Source: Sandaracinus sp. (lineage in GTDB: Bacteria; Myxococcota_A; Polyangia; Polyangiales; Houyiibacteriaceae). Taken from it: a stretch of DNA of 64,000 nucleotides. The notes below the pieces were generated by a model. That model did not search any database. It was not told the DNA's origin and was given only the letters and a program-made list of their open reading frames with translations. The stretch lies in NCBI GenBank assembly GCA_002699025.1, contig PABA01000089.1, positions 47,508-111,507 on the forward strand, read 5' to 3'. The position numbers and the translations under genes are program-made. Shown one piece after another: positions 26,178 to 34,278 of this stretch (position 1 is the stretch's first letter; each line of letters opens with the position of its first letter).

Positions 26178-27653
26178 ATGGTCGCCCGCATGGCCGGCAC
26201 CTTCCCGACGCTCCGCATCACCCGCGACGACTTCGTCCCCGAGGGCAGCTTCGCGGAGACCCAGGCGACCTACCTCCGCCCCGACCCGACGATCGTGGCC
26301 GAGCTCGATCGGCTCCTCACGGAGAAGAAGATCGGCGTCGTCGCCCACTACTACATGGACCCGGAGCTCCAGGGCGTCCTCGCCGCCTGCGACTGGCCCC
26401 ACGTCGGCGTCTCGGACTCGCTCGTCATGGCCGCCCGCGGCATCGAGATGGCGAAGGCGGGCTGCCGCACCATCGTCGTGCTCGGCGTCGACTTCATGAG
26501 CGAGAACGCGCGGGCCATGCTCGACGCGGCCGGCTTCGAGGGCACGCCCGTCTACCGCGTCGCCGCCGACCCCATCGGCTGCTCCCTCGCGGAGAGCGCG
26601 GAGGCCCAGGCCTACGGCGCCTACCTCATGGAGGCGAAGGAGCACCCGAACCCGCTCCACGTCGTCTACATCAACACGAGCCTGGCCACGAAAGCCAAGG
26701 CCCACGCGCTCGTCCCGACGATCACCTGCACGAGCTCGAACGTGGTGCAGACCATCCTCCAGGCGGCCTCGCAGATCGACGGGGTGAACGTCTTCTTCGG
26801 CCCGGACACCTACATGGGCCACAACCTCCAGGCCATGTTCGAGGCGCTCGCGAAGATGGACGACGAGGCCATCCGGGCGATCCACCCGGACCACGACCGG
26901 GAGACGATCCGCGGGCTCCTCGAGCGCTACCACTACTTCCGCGAGGGGACCTGCATCGTCCACCACATGTTCGGCGAGGAGGTCGTGGAGCGGGTGCGCG
27001 AGGAGTACGCGGACGCCTTCGTGACGGCCCACCTCGAGGTGCCCGGCGAGATGTTCGCGCTCGGGCTCGAGAAGCAGCGGCACGGGGACGGCGTCGTGGG
27101 CAGCACGTCGAACATCCTCGCCTTCATCACGGAGAAGGTGGAGGCCGCGGCGGAGGCCGGCGAGGAGGGCACGCTGCGCTTCGTGCTCGGCACCGAGGCG
27201 GGGATGATCACGCCGATCGTGCGCGAGGTGCAGCGCATCCTGAACGCGCACGACGCGAAGTGCGACGCGGAGATCGTCTTCCCGGTGGCGAGTGAGGCCG
27301 TGGCCGAGACGGCGGACCCGAGCCTGCCCATCGTGCCGGGCGTCCAGGGGGGCGAGGGCTGCTCGACGGCCGGGGGCTGCGCGACGTGCCCCTACATGAA
27401 GATGAACACGCTCGACGCGCTCCTGGATCTCTGCCGGCGGGTGGAGGTGGCGCCGGGGGCCGACCTCGCGCCCTTCGAGCCGAAGAAGTACGTGGAGCGG
27501 ATCGACGGACAGACGGCGGCGGAGCTCGGCGGCGAGCCGATCCTGCACATGCGCCACTTCCAGCAGAACGGCGCGCTCCCGGAGGCGCTGGTCGAGGACG
27601 TGAAGGCGCGGGGCTCGCGGGCGAGCGGGCCGGGGGCGCGCGCGGAGAGCTGA
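26178..27653 (+). CDS. nadA: Quinolinate synthase NadA
   Basis: The protein has 491 residues, a long form of the family. It condenses iminoaspartate with dihydroxyacetone phosphate to quinolinate in NAD biosynthesis, using a [4Fe-4S] cluster. Conserved parts are VVAHYYMDPELQ near the N-terminus, CDWPHVGVSDSLVMAAR, the cluster cysteines in TITCTSSNVVQT and in GGCATCPYMKMN near the C-terminus, and GTEAGMITPIVR. The ATG at 26178 is used; another in-frame ATG at 26190 is possible. NadB and NadC are not in the window. Transcription probably ends at the hairpin at 27810. Confidence 0.95.
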   Translation: MVARMAGTFPTLRITRDDFVPEGSFAETQATYLRPDPTIVAELDRLLTEKKIGVVAHYYMDPELQGVLAACDWPHVGVSDSLVMAARGIEMAKAGCRTIVVLGVDFMSENARAMLDAAGFEGTPVYRVAADPIGCSLAESAEAQAYGAYLMEAKEHPNPLHVVYINTSLATKAKAHALVPTITCTSSNVVQTILQAASQIDGVNVFFGPDTYMGHNLQAMFEALAKMDDEAIRAIHPDHDRETIRGLLERYHYFREGTCIVHHMFGEEVVERVREEYADAFVTAHLEVPGEMFALGLEKQRHGDGVVGSTSNILAFITEKVEAAAEAGEEGTLRFVLGTEAGMITPIVREVQRILNAHDAKCDAEIVFPVASEAVAETADPSLPIVPGVQGGEGCSTAGGCATCPYMKMNTLDALLDLCRRVEVAPGADLAPFEPKKYVERIDGQTAAELGGEPILHMRHFQQNGALPEALVEDVKARGSRASGPGARAES

Positions 27654-27809
27654 GCCGGCGCGGGCGGAGAGTGGGGAGCGCGTGGAACACGTTTCTCACG
27701 GGCGACCGTAACGAGCACCTGCCCGCTCCGACGGAACGCATGAGGGGCGCGCACCCACGCCCCCTCTCCCCATCCACACCACCACGCATCCACACCACCA
27801 CATCCACAC

Positions 27810-27852
27810 GAGGCGCCCCGATCCACACACCATCGGGGCGCCTCACTTTATT
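27810..27852 (+). terminator. Perfect 13-bp-stem terminator downstream of nadA
   Basis: GAGGCGCCCCGAT and ATCGGGGCGCCTC pair perfectly around a 9-nt loop (27810-27844), followed by ACTTTATT. It lies 157 bases after the nadA stop. The intervening DNA contains CATCCACACCACCA repeats and no gene. Confidence 0.85.
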
Positions 27853-27870
27853 CGCGCGCTGCTCGCGGGC

Positions 27871-27974
27871 GCGTCTCTTCTCCGCGCTTCTCGCAGGCGC
27901 GTCTCTTCTCCGCGCGTCTCTTCTCCGTGCGTCTCTTCTTCGCGTGCCTCTTCGTCGCGCGTCCTCTTCGCGCG
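27871..27974. repeat. Degenerate 15-16-bp tandem repeat
   Basis: Six or seven units of GCGTCTCTTCTCCGC and variants (TTCTTCGC, CTCTTCGTCGC) lie between the nadA terminator and the end of the convergent gene at 28008. No gene is seen in 27654-28007. Confidence 0.75.
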
Positions 27975-28007
27975 CCGACCGGGCCCGCGGTCCCCGCGGC
28001 CCGGGCG

Positions 28008-29147
28008 TCAGCCGCGCGCCTGGAGGACGGCGCTCAGCATCGCGTGGAGCGCGTCGCCGTCGCCGCCGCAGGGCACCTTCACGGCGCGGCTCTGGAGCTG
28101 CGCGCGCACGGTCTTGCCCATGAGCCCCTTCGGCGGGTGCGCGGCCTGGAGCTCCTCGAAGGCGAAGCCGCAGGTCTCGTCGAACTCCTTGGCGTAGAGC
28201 GCGTCCGGCGTGAGCGCGACGGCGTCCTTGCCGGAGCCGAGGGCCGTCAGGTCGAGCACGGCCACGAGCGGCGCCTCGGCCCGGTGCGGGGGCAGGACGT
28301 GGGCGCGCACGTTCGCCTCGATCTTCGGATCGATGGGCGCGAGCTGCATGGTGGCGCTCTCGAAGGGCGCGCCCGCGGCCCGGAGCACCTCGCTGAAGTC
28401 CACGCCCGCCCGGTTCGGCGCTGCCGGCGCCGGCGCGCCGCCGAGCACGTACTCGTAGAAGAGGTCCGAGTAGCGCACGGGGCGGAGCGGCGCGTGCGGC
28501 GCCGTCGGCTGCCCCGTGAGCCAGCGCCCGAGGGCGCCGCCGAGCTGCACGAAGGGGCCGACGCCGACGCGCATCGGTCCGAGCATGCCGCCGTGGCTGC
28601 CCGCCTGGACGACGAGGTGCGAGCGGCCGTCGCCGAGCGCCATCAGCTGGGCCGTCCAGTCGTGGGCCCAGCTCTCCTTGCCACAGACCCAGACGTCCTC
28701 GAGCCCCTTCGCGGCGGCCTTCAGGCTCGGCTCGCCGTTCAGCCAGGTGGCGAGCTCCTCGTCGCCGCCTGCGTCCCAGCCCCAGCGCACGGTGGCCTGC
28801 CGGTAGACGATCGGCGAGCGCATGGCCCCCGGGAGCGCGACGTGGTGCTCGCCCGGGAGCGCGAGCTGCTGGGCGAAGGGCTGCACGTAGAGCTGGCGCA
28901 CGCCGCCCGTCTCGATGCCGTAGATCTGCACGCCATCGACGACGTGGTGGCTCCCCGCGAAGGGGCCGAGCACCTTCGACTTCAGCGCGTCCTTCATGGC
29001 GCCGCCGACGAGCTGGCCGACCGTCGCGCTCTCCGCGCGCCGCTCCTCGAAGCCGAAGACGCTCGAGCCGTGCGCCGCGATCTCTTGCCGGATCGCTTGC
29101 TGCGTGCGGTCGTAGGCCTGGGCGAGCGTGCCCGCGAGGAGTCCCAT
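28008..29147 (-). CDS. Uncharacterised cytoplasmic protein, 379 residues
   Basis: I do not recognise the family. The protein starts MGLLAGTLAQAYDRTQQAIR and shows strong third-position GC. It has no signal peptide, membrane segment or repeated motif. The middle is rich in His, Gly and Trp (VRWGWDAGGDEELATWL, WVCGKESWAHDWTAQL, LVVQAGSHGGMLGPMR) and looks like a globular enzyme or binding domain. The C-terminus (KVPCGGDGDALHAMLSAVL) is ordinary. It sits alone on the minus strand, convergent with nadA, and diverges from a MYXO-CTERM protein 68 bp away. A function cannot be assigned from sequence. Confidence 0.8.
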   Translation of the reverse strand: MGLLAGTLAQAYDRTQQAIRQEIAAHGSSVFGFEERRAESATVGQLVGGAMKDALKSKVLGPFAGSHHVVDGVQIYGIETGGVRQLYVQPFAQQLALPGEHHVALPGAMRSPIVYRQATVRWGWDAGGDEELATWLNGEPSLKAAAKGLEDVWVCGKESWAHDWTAQLMALGDGRSHLVVQAGSHGGMLGPMRVGVGPFVQLGGALGRWLTGQPTAPHAPLRPVRYSDLFYEYVLGGAPAPAAPNRAGVDFSEVLRAAGAPFESATMQLAPIDPKIEANVRAHVLPPHRAEAPLVAVLDLTALGSGKDAVALTPDALYAKEFDETCGFAFEELQAAHPPKGLMGKTVRAQLQSRAVKVPCGGDGDALHAMLSAVLQARG

Positions 29148-29215
29148 GCGCGGAGTCTACGACGCGCGCTCGCGGCCCTTCCCCGCGGCGGGCCCGGCCG
29201 ACTACGGTCCGCCCC

Positions 29216-30100
29216 ATGTCGCGCGCTCACGTCGCTCTCCTCGCGCTCGCCGCGCTGCTCTCCTCGCCCTCGGGGGCCGCCGCCGACGCGATCCTCGCGC
29301 CGCCCGCCGATTGCCCGCCCGGCGCCTTCGGGACGACCAGCCACGCTGGCACCTTCTGCGAGGCACGCACCTGCGCCGCGGACGCGGAGTGCGAGGACGG
29401 GCGCGTGTGCCGCGAGCAGCCCCTCTGCGTGCGCGAGGTGCGCGTCGAGTACGCGACCTACGGGAGCCGGGGGAACGTCGTGACCCACCGCGTGGCCACC
29501 GGCGTCTGCGGTGAAGGCGATGCATGCGCCCCGGTCGAGGGCACGGGCGTGCGCTTCCGCGGGAGCCATGGGGGCGAGCCCCTCGGCCCGCCGCGCTGTG
29601 TGCGCGCACGGCGCTGCGTCGCCCCGGGCTCGGCCGACGCCCCGGCCGCGAGCGGAGCAGAGCGGGCCGGAGAAGGGACCGCGGAGGACGGCACGGAGGT
29701 GGACGGCGCCGGCGAGACCGCCGCGTCGTCCGCCGGCGAAGCGACCGAGAGCGCCGGAGCGGCGGCGCCCGCGGACGACCCCGGCCCCGCGCACGCGAGC
29801 CACGAAGAGAGCGGAGGCTGCTCCACGGCCGGGACGCCCACCGGTGGAGCCTGGCTGCTGCTCGCGCTCGTCGGCCTGTCGCTCCGGCGCCGCCGCGACG
29901 GCCCCTCTCGCGGGTCGCGCCCTCGGGCCGCACAGCGGGCAGCACAGGGCGACAGCAGGCAGCACAGGGCGACCCCCGGGGATGCCCGGGGGCCACGCCC
30001 GTCGATCCCCGGGGGCCACGCGAGCCCGCGCGCCCCTTTCGCCCCGACGAAGCCTGACGCAGCGGAAAAATCCACCTCGTCGGCCGGGCGCCGACGCTAG
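29216..30100 (+). CDS. Secreted Cys-rich protein with MYXO-CTERM-like signal and an unusual basic tail
   Basis: The protein has 294 residues. A signal peptide (ALLALAALLSSPSGAAADA) is followed by a cysteine-rich region (about 35-145: FCEARTCAADAECEDGRVC) and an Ala/Glu/Gly spacer. Residues about 200-225 form a MYXO-CTERM-type sorting signal: ESGGCSTAG, then GGAWLLLALVGLSL, then RRRR. In such proteins the cluster of arginines normally ends the chain. Here another 67 Arg/Pro-rich residues follow, encoded by short duplicated DNA (GGCAGCACAGGGCGAC and CCCGGGGGCCACGC, each twice). The real stop may have been lost by repeat insertion. The protein is presumably surface-displayed, and its function is unknown. 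Confidence 0.75.
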   Translation: MSRAHVALLALAALLSSPSGAAADAILAPPADCPPGAFGTTSHAGTFCEARTCAADAECEDGRVCREQPLCVREVRVEYATYGSRGNVVTHRVATGVCGEGDACAPVEGTGVRFRGSHGGEPLGPPRCVRARRCVAPGSADAPAASGAERAGEGTAEDGTEVDGAGETAASSAGEATESAGAAAPADDPGPAHASHEESGGCSTAGTPTGGAWLLLALVGLSLRRRRDGPSRGSRPRAAQRAAQGDSRQHRATPGDARGPRPSIPGGHASPRAPFAPTKPDAAEKSTSSAGRRR

Positions 30101-30110
30101 AGTGGAGCCG

Positions 30111-32552
30111 ATGCGCTCCCCCCGCTTCTCGCGCTCCGCCCTCCCCCTCCACCTCTTCCTCGTCGCCCTCCTCGGCGCCTGCGACTGCTCGGACGACCCG
30201 ACGCCGATGCGCGAGTGCGCCTCCCGCGACGACTGCGCCGTCGGCGAGAGCTGCATCGACGGCGAGTGCGTCCCAGCCCCGGACGCCTCCATGCCCGAGA
30301 TGGACTCGGGCGGCCCCTGCCCCGAGGCGAGCCAGTGCGCGGGCGGGCGCCTCTGCTGTGCCGAGGGCGAGGAGTGCGTCGACGACTTCACCTGCGCGCC
30401 CCTCTGCGAGAACGCCCGCTGCGGCGACAACGGGCTCATCTGCTGCGACGCGGGCGAGATCTGCCTGGACGGCGTCGTCTGCGCCGCCGACTGCGCCGAC
30501 GACGAGGCCCTCTGCGGCGCCGACAACGACCTCTGCTGCGAGGCCGGCGACGTCTGCGTCGAGGACGCCTGCGTGACGCCGGGCGACGAGTGCGGCGACG
30601 ACTTCGACTGCCTCGAGGAGGACACCTACTGCGAGCCGACCATCGGCCGCTGCCTCGCGAACCCGAGCCCGCCGCTCTGCGAGGTGCGCCCGGACTTCGA
30701 CGAGGTGGCCCTCGACATCGAGTGGCACTGGGAGGGCGTCGACGTGGGGGGCGCCTTCTACGCGAACATCATCGCGGCCCCCGTCGTGGGCGACGTCTCC
30801 GGCGACGGCATCCCGGACGTGGTCGTGCCGGTCTACCGATCGAGCTCGCTCGGCGACACGGTGCTGGTCGCCATCCACGGGCGCACCGGCGAGACGCTCT
30901 GGGCCGCCGAGGGGAGCCTCGCGGCCGGCTCCCAGAGCACGCCCGCCGTGGCCAACCTGGACCCGAGCGACGAGGCGCTCGAGGTGGTCGCCTACACGAA
31001 CGGCGACGACCTGGTCGTGCTCGACGGCGACGGCATGACCGAGCTCGCGCGGGTCGTCGACGCGGCGGGGCCCAACTACGGCAACCCCTCGGTGCACGAC
31101 CTCGAGGGCGACGGCACGCCGGACGTGGTGCTCGGCGCGAACGCCTGGGCCTTCGAGCCCATGGGCGGCGGCTTCACGCTCCGCGAGCGCTTCACCTCGA
31201 ACGACTGCGGCCTCTCGGGCAGCGTCATCGACTCGGTGGTCGCGAACCTCGACGACGACCCGGAGCTCGAGATCACCTGCGGCGGCGTGGCCTACGACAC
31301 GGACGGCGGGCTGCTCTGGGGCTCGGCCGGGACGGTCGGCTTCGCGGCCGTGGCCGACCTCGACCTCGACGGCGCGCCGGAGGTGGTGATGGTGCGGAGC
31401 GGGCAGGTGAGCGTGCGCGACGGGGCGACGGGCGCGCTCCGCATGGGCACCGGCGGGAGCTGGTTCGATGGGGAGCTCCCGATCCCGGCGGGCGGCGTCG
31501 GGGGACCGCCGACCATCGCGGACTTCGACGGGGACGGGCTCCCCGAGATCAGCGCGGCGGGGCGGGGCGCCTACGCCGTCTACGACCCGGACTGCATCGA
31601 CACGCCCATCGCCGGGCGCGAGGCCGGCACCTGCGATCGAATGGACGGCACCACGGGCGCCATCCGCTGGTCCGCGCCGGTGCAGGATCTCTCGAGCTCG
31701 CGGACCGGCTCGAGCCTCTTCGACTTCCAGGGCGATGGGGTCGCCGAGGTCGTCTACAACGACGAGTGCTTCTTGCACGTCTTCGACGGGCGGCGCGGGG
31801 ACGAGCTGCTGATGGAGCCCTTCGCGAACAGCTCGCGGACCGGCTCCGAGTATCCGCTCGTGGTCGACGTGGACCGGGACGGGAACAGCGAGATCGTGGT
31901 GCCGGCGAACAACGACCAGATCGCGCGCGACAACTGCCGGGCGAGCTGGCGGGACGTCTTCGGCTACGCGAGCGACGACGAGATCCCCGAGCGCTTCCGG
32001 GACGGGACGCAGGGCATCTACGCGCTCGGCGATCCGGCCGACCGCTGGGTGCGCACGCGGCCGGTCTGGAACCAGTACGCCTACGCCGTGACGCACGTCG
32101 GCGATCGGGGGGATGTGCCGGCGGCGCCGCCCGAGAACTGGAGCGTCGAGGGGCTGAACAACTTCCGCCAGAACGTGCAGGGCGAGGGCGTCTTCAACGC
32201 ACCGAACCTGACGGTGGAGCTGGACATCGTCGCGGCATGCGGGCGCGGGGAGATCCGCATCTCGGCGCTGGTGCGCAACGAGGGGAGCCGGGGTGTGCCG
32301 GCGGGCGTGCCCGTGGAGATCGTGCAGACGGCGCCGGCGCCCGAGGCGTCGATCGCCATGCTGATGACGACCGTGCCGCTCCTGCCGGGCGGGAGCGAGC
32401 GGCTCACGGCGGTGGCGACCGAGGTGCCCTCCGACACGGACCTCACCTTCGAGGCGCGGGTCGACGGCGACGAGGCGACGAGCACCATCACCGAGTGCGT
32501 CGAGGACGACAACACGGCGATGGGAACGGAGATGTGCCCCGGCCTCCTCTGA
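30111..32552 (+). CDS. Surface lipoprotein with FG-GAP/VCBS-type repeats
   Basis: The protein has 813 residues. The ATG at 30111 gives a lipobox (LVALLGACDC). Residues about 30-190 are cysteine-rich EGF/Dickkopf-like modules (CAGGRLCCAEGEECVDDFTC and similar). The rest is a beta-propeller built of VCBS/FG-GAP repeats with calcium-loop motifs: GDVSGDGIPDVVVP, DLEGDGTPDVVLG, DLDLDGAPEVVMV, DFDGDGLPEISAAG and DVDRDGNSEIVVP. Such propellers resemble integrin-type adhesion heads. The C-terminal 100 residues (VELDIVAACGRGEIRISALV) look like a CARDB/Ig-like module. A role in adhesion or extracellular binding is inferred. It starts 10 bp after the MYXO-CTERM gene and may be cotranscribed with it. Confidence 0.88.
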   Translation: MRSPRFSRSALPLHLFLVALLGACDCSDDPTPMRECASRDDCAVGESCIDGECVPAPDASMPEMDSGGPCPEASQCAGGRLCCAEGEECVDDFTCAPLCENARCGDNGLICCDAGEICLDGVVCAADCADDEALCGADNDLCCEAGDVCVEDACVTPGDECGDDFDCLEEDTYCEPTIGRCLANPSPPLCEVRPDFDEVALDIEWHWEGVDVGGAFYANIIAAPVVGDVSGDGIPDVVVPVYRSSSLGDTVLVAIHGRTGETLWAAEGSLAAGSQSTPAVANLDPSDEALEVVAYTNGDDLVVLDGDGMTELARVVDAAGPNYGNPSVHDLEGDGTPDVVLGANAWAFEPMGGGFTLRERFTSNDCGLSGSVIDSVVANLDDDPELEITCGGVAYDTDGGLLWGSAGTVGFAAVADLDLDGAPEVVMVRSGQVSVRDGATGALRMGTGGSWFDGELPIPAGGVGGPPTIADFDGDGLPEISAAGRGAYAVYDPDCIDTPIAGREAGTCDRMDGTTGAIRWSAPVQDLSSSRTGSSLFDFQGDGVAEVVYNDECFLHVFDGRRGDELLMEPFANSSRTGSEYPLVVDVDRDGNSEIVVPANNDQIARDNCRASWRDVFGYASDDEIPERFRDGTQGIYALGDPADRWVRTRPVWNQYAYAVTHVGDRGDVPAAPPENWSVEGLNNFRQNVQGEGVFNAPNLTVELDIVAACGRGEIRISALVRNEGSRGVPAGVPVEIVQTAPAPEASIAMLMTTVPLLPGGSERLTAVATEVPSDTDLTFEARVDGDEATSTITECVEDDNTAMGTEMCPGLL

Positions 32553-32559
32553 CCAAGAC

Positions 32560-32702
32560 GACCCGTGCCCGTGCCCCTGCCCCTGCCCCTGCCCGCAGGC
32601 CAAAGGACCGAAAGCCCCTCCCGCTCGAACCACGGGGCGAGCCTTCAGGCCCACCCCCTGCCCCTGCCCCTGCCCGCAGGCCAAAGGACCGAAAGCCCCG
32701 CC
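32560..32702. repeat. Hexamer minisatellite downstream of the FG-GAP gene
   Basis: Two units of (CCCGTG/CCCCTG)n followed by CCCGCAGGCCAAAGGACCGAAAG lie in plus orientation, directly after the stop codon. This is the same family as at 16090 and 24396, but with CCAAAGGACC in place of TGAAGGGGC. The rest of 32553-32859 holds no gene. Confidence 0.8.
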
Positions 32703-32859
32703 CGCTCGAACCAGCGGCTGCCCTCACCTGCCCACCGAGCCCTCGCCGCCCCGGCCCCCGACCCGCCACGCCGCGACCCCCGCGGTCGAAGCCCGAACGA
32801 GCCCACGGCGCGCCCCCCTCGACGCCAACCGGCCAAAGCGAGACGCCCCGCGCCCACGC

Positions 32860-33984
32860 TCACCGATCGCGCCCCGGGCGCGCCTCCTTCATCCGCTGCG
32901 CCTCCCGCGCGGCCTCCTCCGCCCCCCGCGCGTCCCCGCGCAGGCGCCGGACCTTGGCGAGCTCCTCCCAGAGCGCCGAGGTGCCTCGGCGCGCGATGGC
33001 CGCGAGGAGGTCGGCCTCCGCGCCCCCGAGATCGCCGCGCCGCGCCCGGAAGACACCCCGCGCGTGAAGCGTGCGCGCGCACTCCTCGGGGCGCAGCGGC
33101 GGCGCGCCCCCCGGCACCGGCTCCCGGGACAGCGCCGCGACCGCCGCGTCGTGGTCCCGGACGGCCGCCTCGAGGTCACCACGACGCTCGGCGAAGAGCG
33201 CGCGCGTCGTGAGGTAGACGGCGCAGGGGTCGAGGCCGATCGCCTCCGCGAGGTCGGCGAGAGCCTCGGGAGCACCGGGGCCGGCCAGGATGGCGCGGCG
33301 GTGGAGCACCGAGGCGAGGGGCAGGGTGAGATACTGGCGCTCCGATTCCCGACGCCGCTTCCACGCCTCGTCGACGGCGTCACCCTCGTGGTCGAACGCC
33401 GCGACGGCAGCTCGGCCTCGCGCCACGGCGAGGTCTGGATCGATGGGCACGTGAACGCACCCCTCGAAGGGCGCGTCCATGCGCCGGGCGCGGGCGCGCC
33501 CCTTCAGCGACGCCACCGCCGCGAGCCGCTCGAGGGCCCGATCGGCGCGTCCGCCGCTCTCTGCGAGGGTCGTGTAGAGGGCGAGGCCGGACGGCTCGAA
33601 CCGCGTCGCGAGCTCGAACCACTCGAGGACGCAGCGCGCCGGAAAGACCCGGTTCGACGCGCCCAGGTGGAGTCCGATGGGCCCCGGCGCCGGGACGCGG
33701 ATGCTCACGCCCTCCTCCGTTCGGACGGGCTGGGCGCACTCGGTCCAGGCGACCACGCCGCGCCGGGCGAGACGGGAAGCGACGTCGAGCAGCTCGAGGG
33801 CCGCGTCCGCCAGCTCCTCGACGCGGAAGTCGCCGGCGACCTCGTACGAGGGGAGCGGTCCGACGTCGAAGAGCTGCACGCGCGGGTCCTCGAAGCCATC
33901 GAGGCGCTCGAGCATCGCTTCGATGGCGAGGTCGTCGAGGAAGCGGATCCGCAGCCACGCGGGCAGCTCCGCGCGCCAGCTCAT
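32860..33984 (-). CDS. TPR-like repeat protein, cytoplasmic
   Basis: The protein has 374 residues. The ATG at 33982-33984 overlaps the TGA of the small membrane-protein gene upstream (ATGA), implying translational coupling. The N-terminal 200 residues (LRIRFLDDLAIEAMLERL) match no family known to me. The C-terminal part contains helix pairs typical of tetratricopeptide repeats, such as SVLHRRAILAGPGAPEALAD, LYLTTRALFAERRGDLEAA-type and FRARRGDLGGAEADLLAA segments. It is probably a protein-interaction scaffold. As the last gene of a four-gene operon it may work with the membrane protein just before it (inference). Confidence 0.75.
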   Translation of the reverse strand: MSWRAELPAWLRIRFLDDLAIEAMLERLDGFEDPRVQLFDVGPLPSYEVAGDFRVEELADAALELLDVASRLARRGVVAWTECAQPVRTEEGVSIRVPAPGPIGLHLGASNRVFPARCVLEWFELATRFEPSGLALYTTLAESGGRADRALERLAAVASLKGRARARRMDAPFEGCVHVPIDPDLAVARGRAAVAAFDHEGDAVDEAWKRRRESERQYLTLPLASVLHRRAILAGPGAPEALADLAEAIGLDPCAVYLTTRALFAERRGDLEAAVRDHDAAVAALSREPVPGGAPPLRPEECARTLHARGVFRARRGDLGGAEADLLAAIARRGTSALWEELAKVRRLRGDARGAEEAAREAQRMKEARPGRDR

Positions 33985-34199
33985 CCCGCCTCTCGTCGGC
34001 GCATGACCACCGATACGGCGAGGGCCGCGAGGAGCAGCCCGGCGAACACCAGCCAGGCGACCTCCGGGAGGGGCTCCGGCTGCGGCAGGGGCGCGTCGTG
34101 CCACTCGGGCCGTCCAGGGTCGGGCGGAACGTCGGCGCGCGCGTGAGCCGCGGAGGCGAAGACGGCGAGCGCGGACGCCACGGGGACGCGGAGAAGCAT
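33981..34199 (-). CDS. Small single-pass membrane protein, 72 residues
   Basis: The ATG at 34197-34199 gives a signal-like N-terminus (MLLRVPVASALAVFASAAHA), a proline-rich stretch (DVPPDPGRPEWHDAPLPQPE), a hydrophobic segment (VAWLVFAGLLLAALAVSVVM) and the basic end RRREAG. The layout of exported spacer, TM and arginines resembles a short C-terminally anchored protein. Coding is supported by codon use and by the ATGA overlap with the next gene. No family was recognised. Confidence 0.65.
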   Translation of the reverse strand: MLLRVPVASALAVFASAAHARADVPPDPGRPEWHDAPLPQPEPLPEVAWLVFAGLLLAALAVSVVMRRREAG

Positions 34200-34278
34200 G
34201 GGCGAAGTCTGCCCCATCTGCCCCAGGCGCGCGCGCCCCCAGCCATGGCCGCTTCCGACCCCCTCCTCGGCGAGTCGC

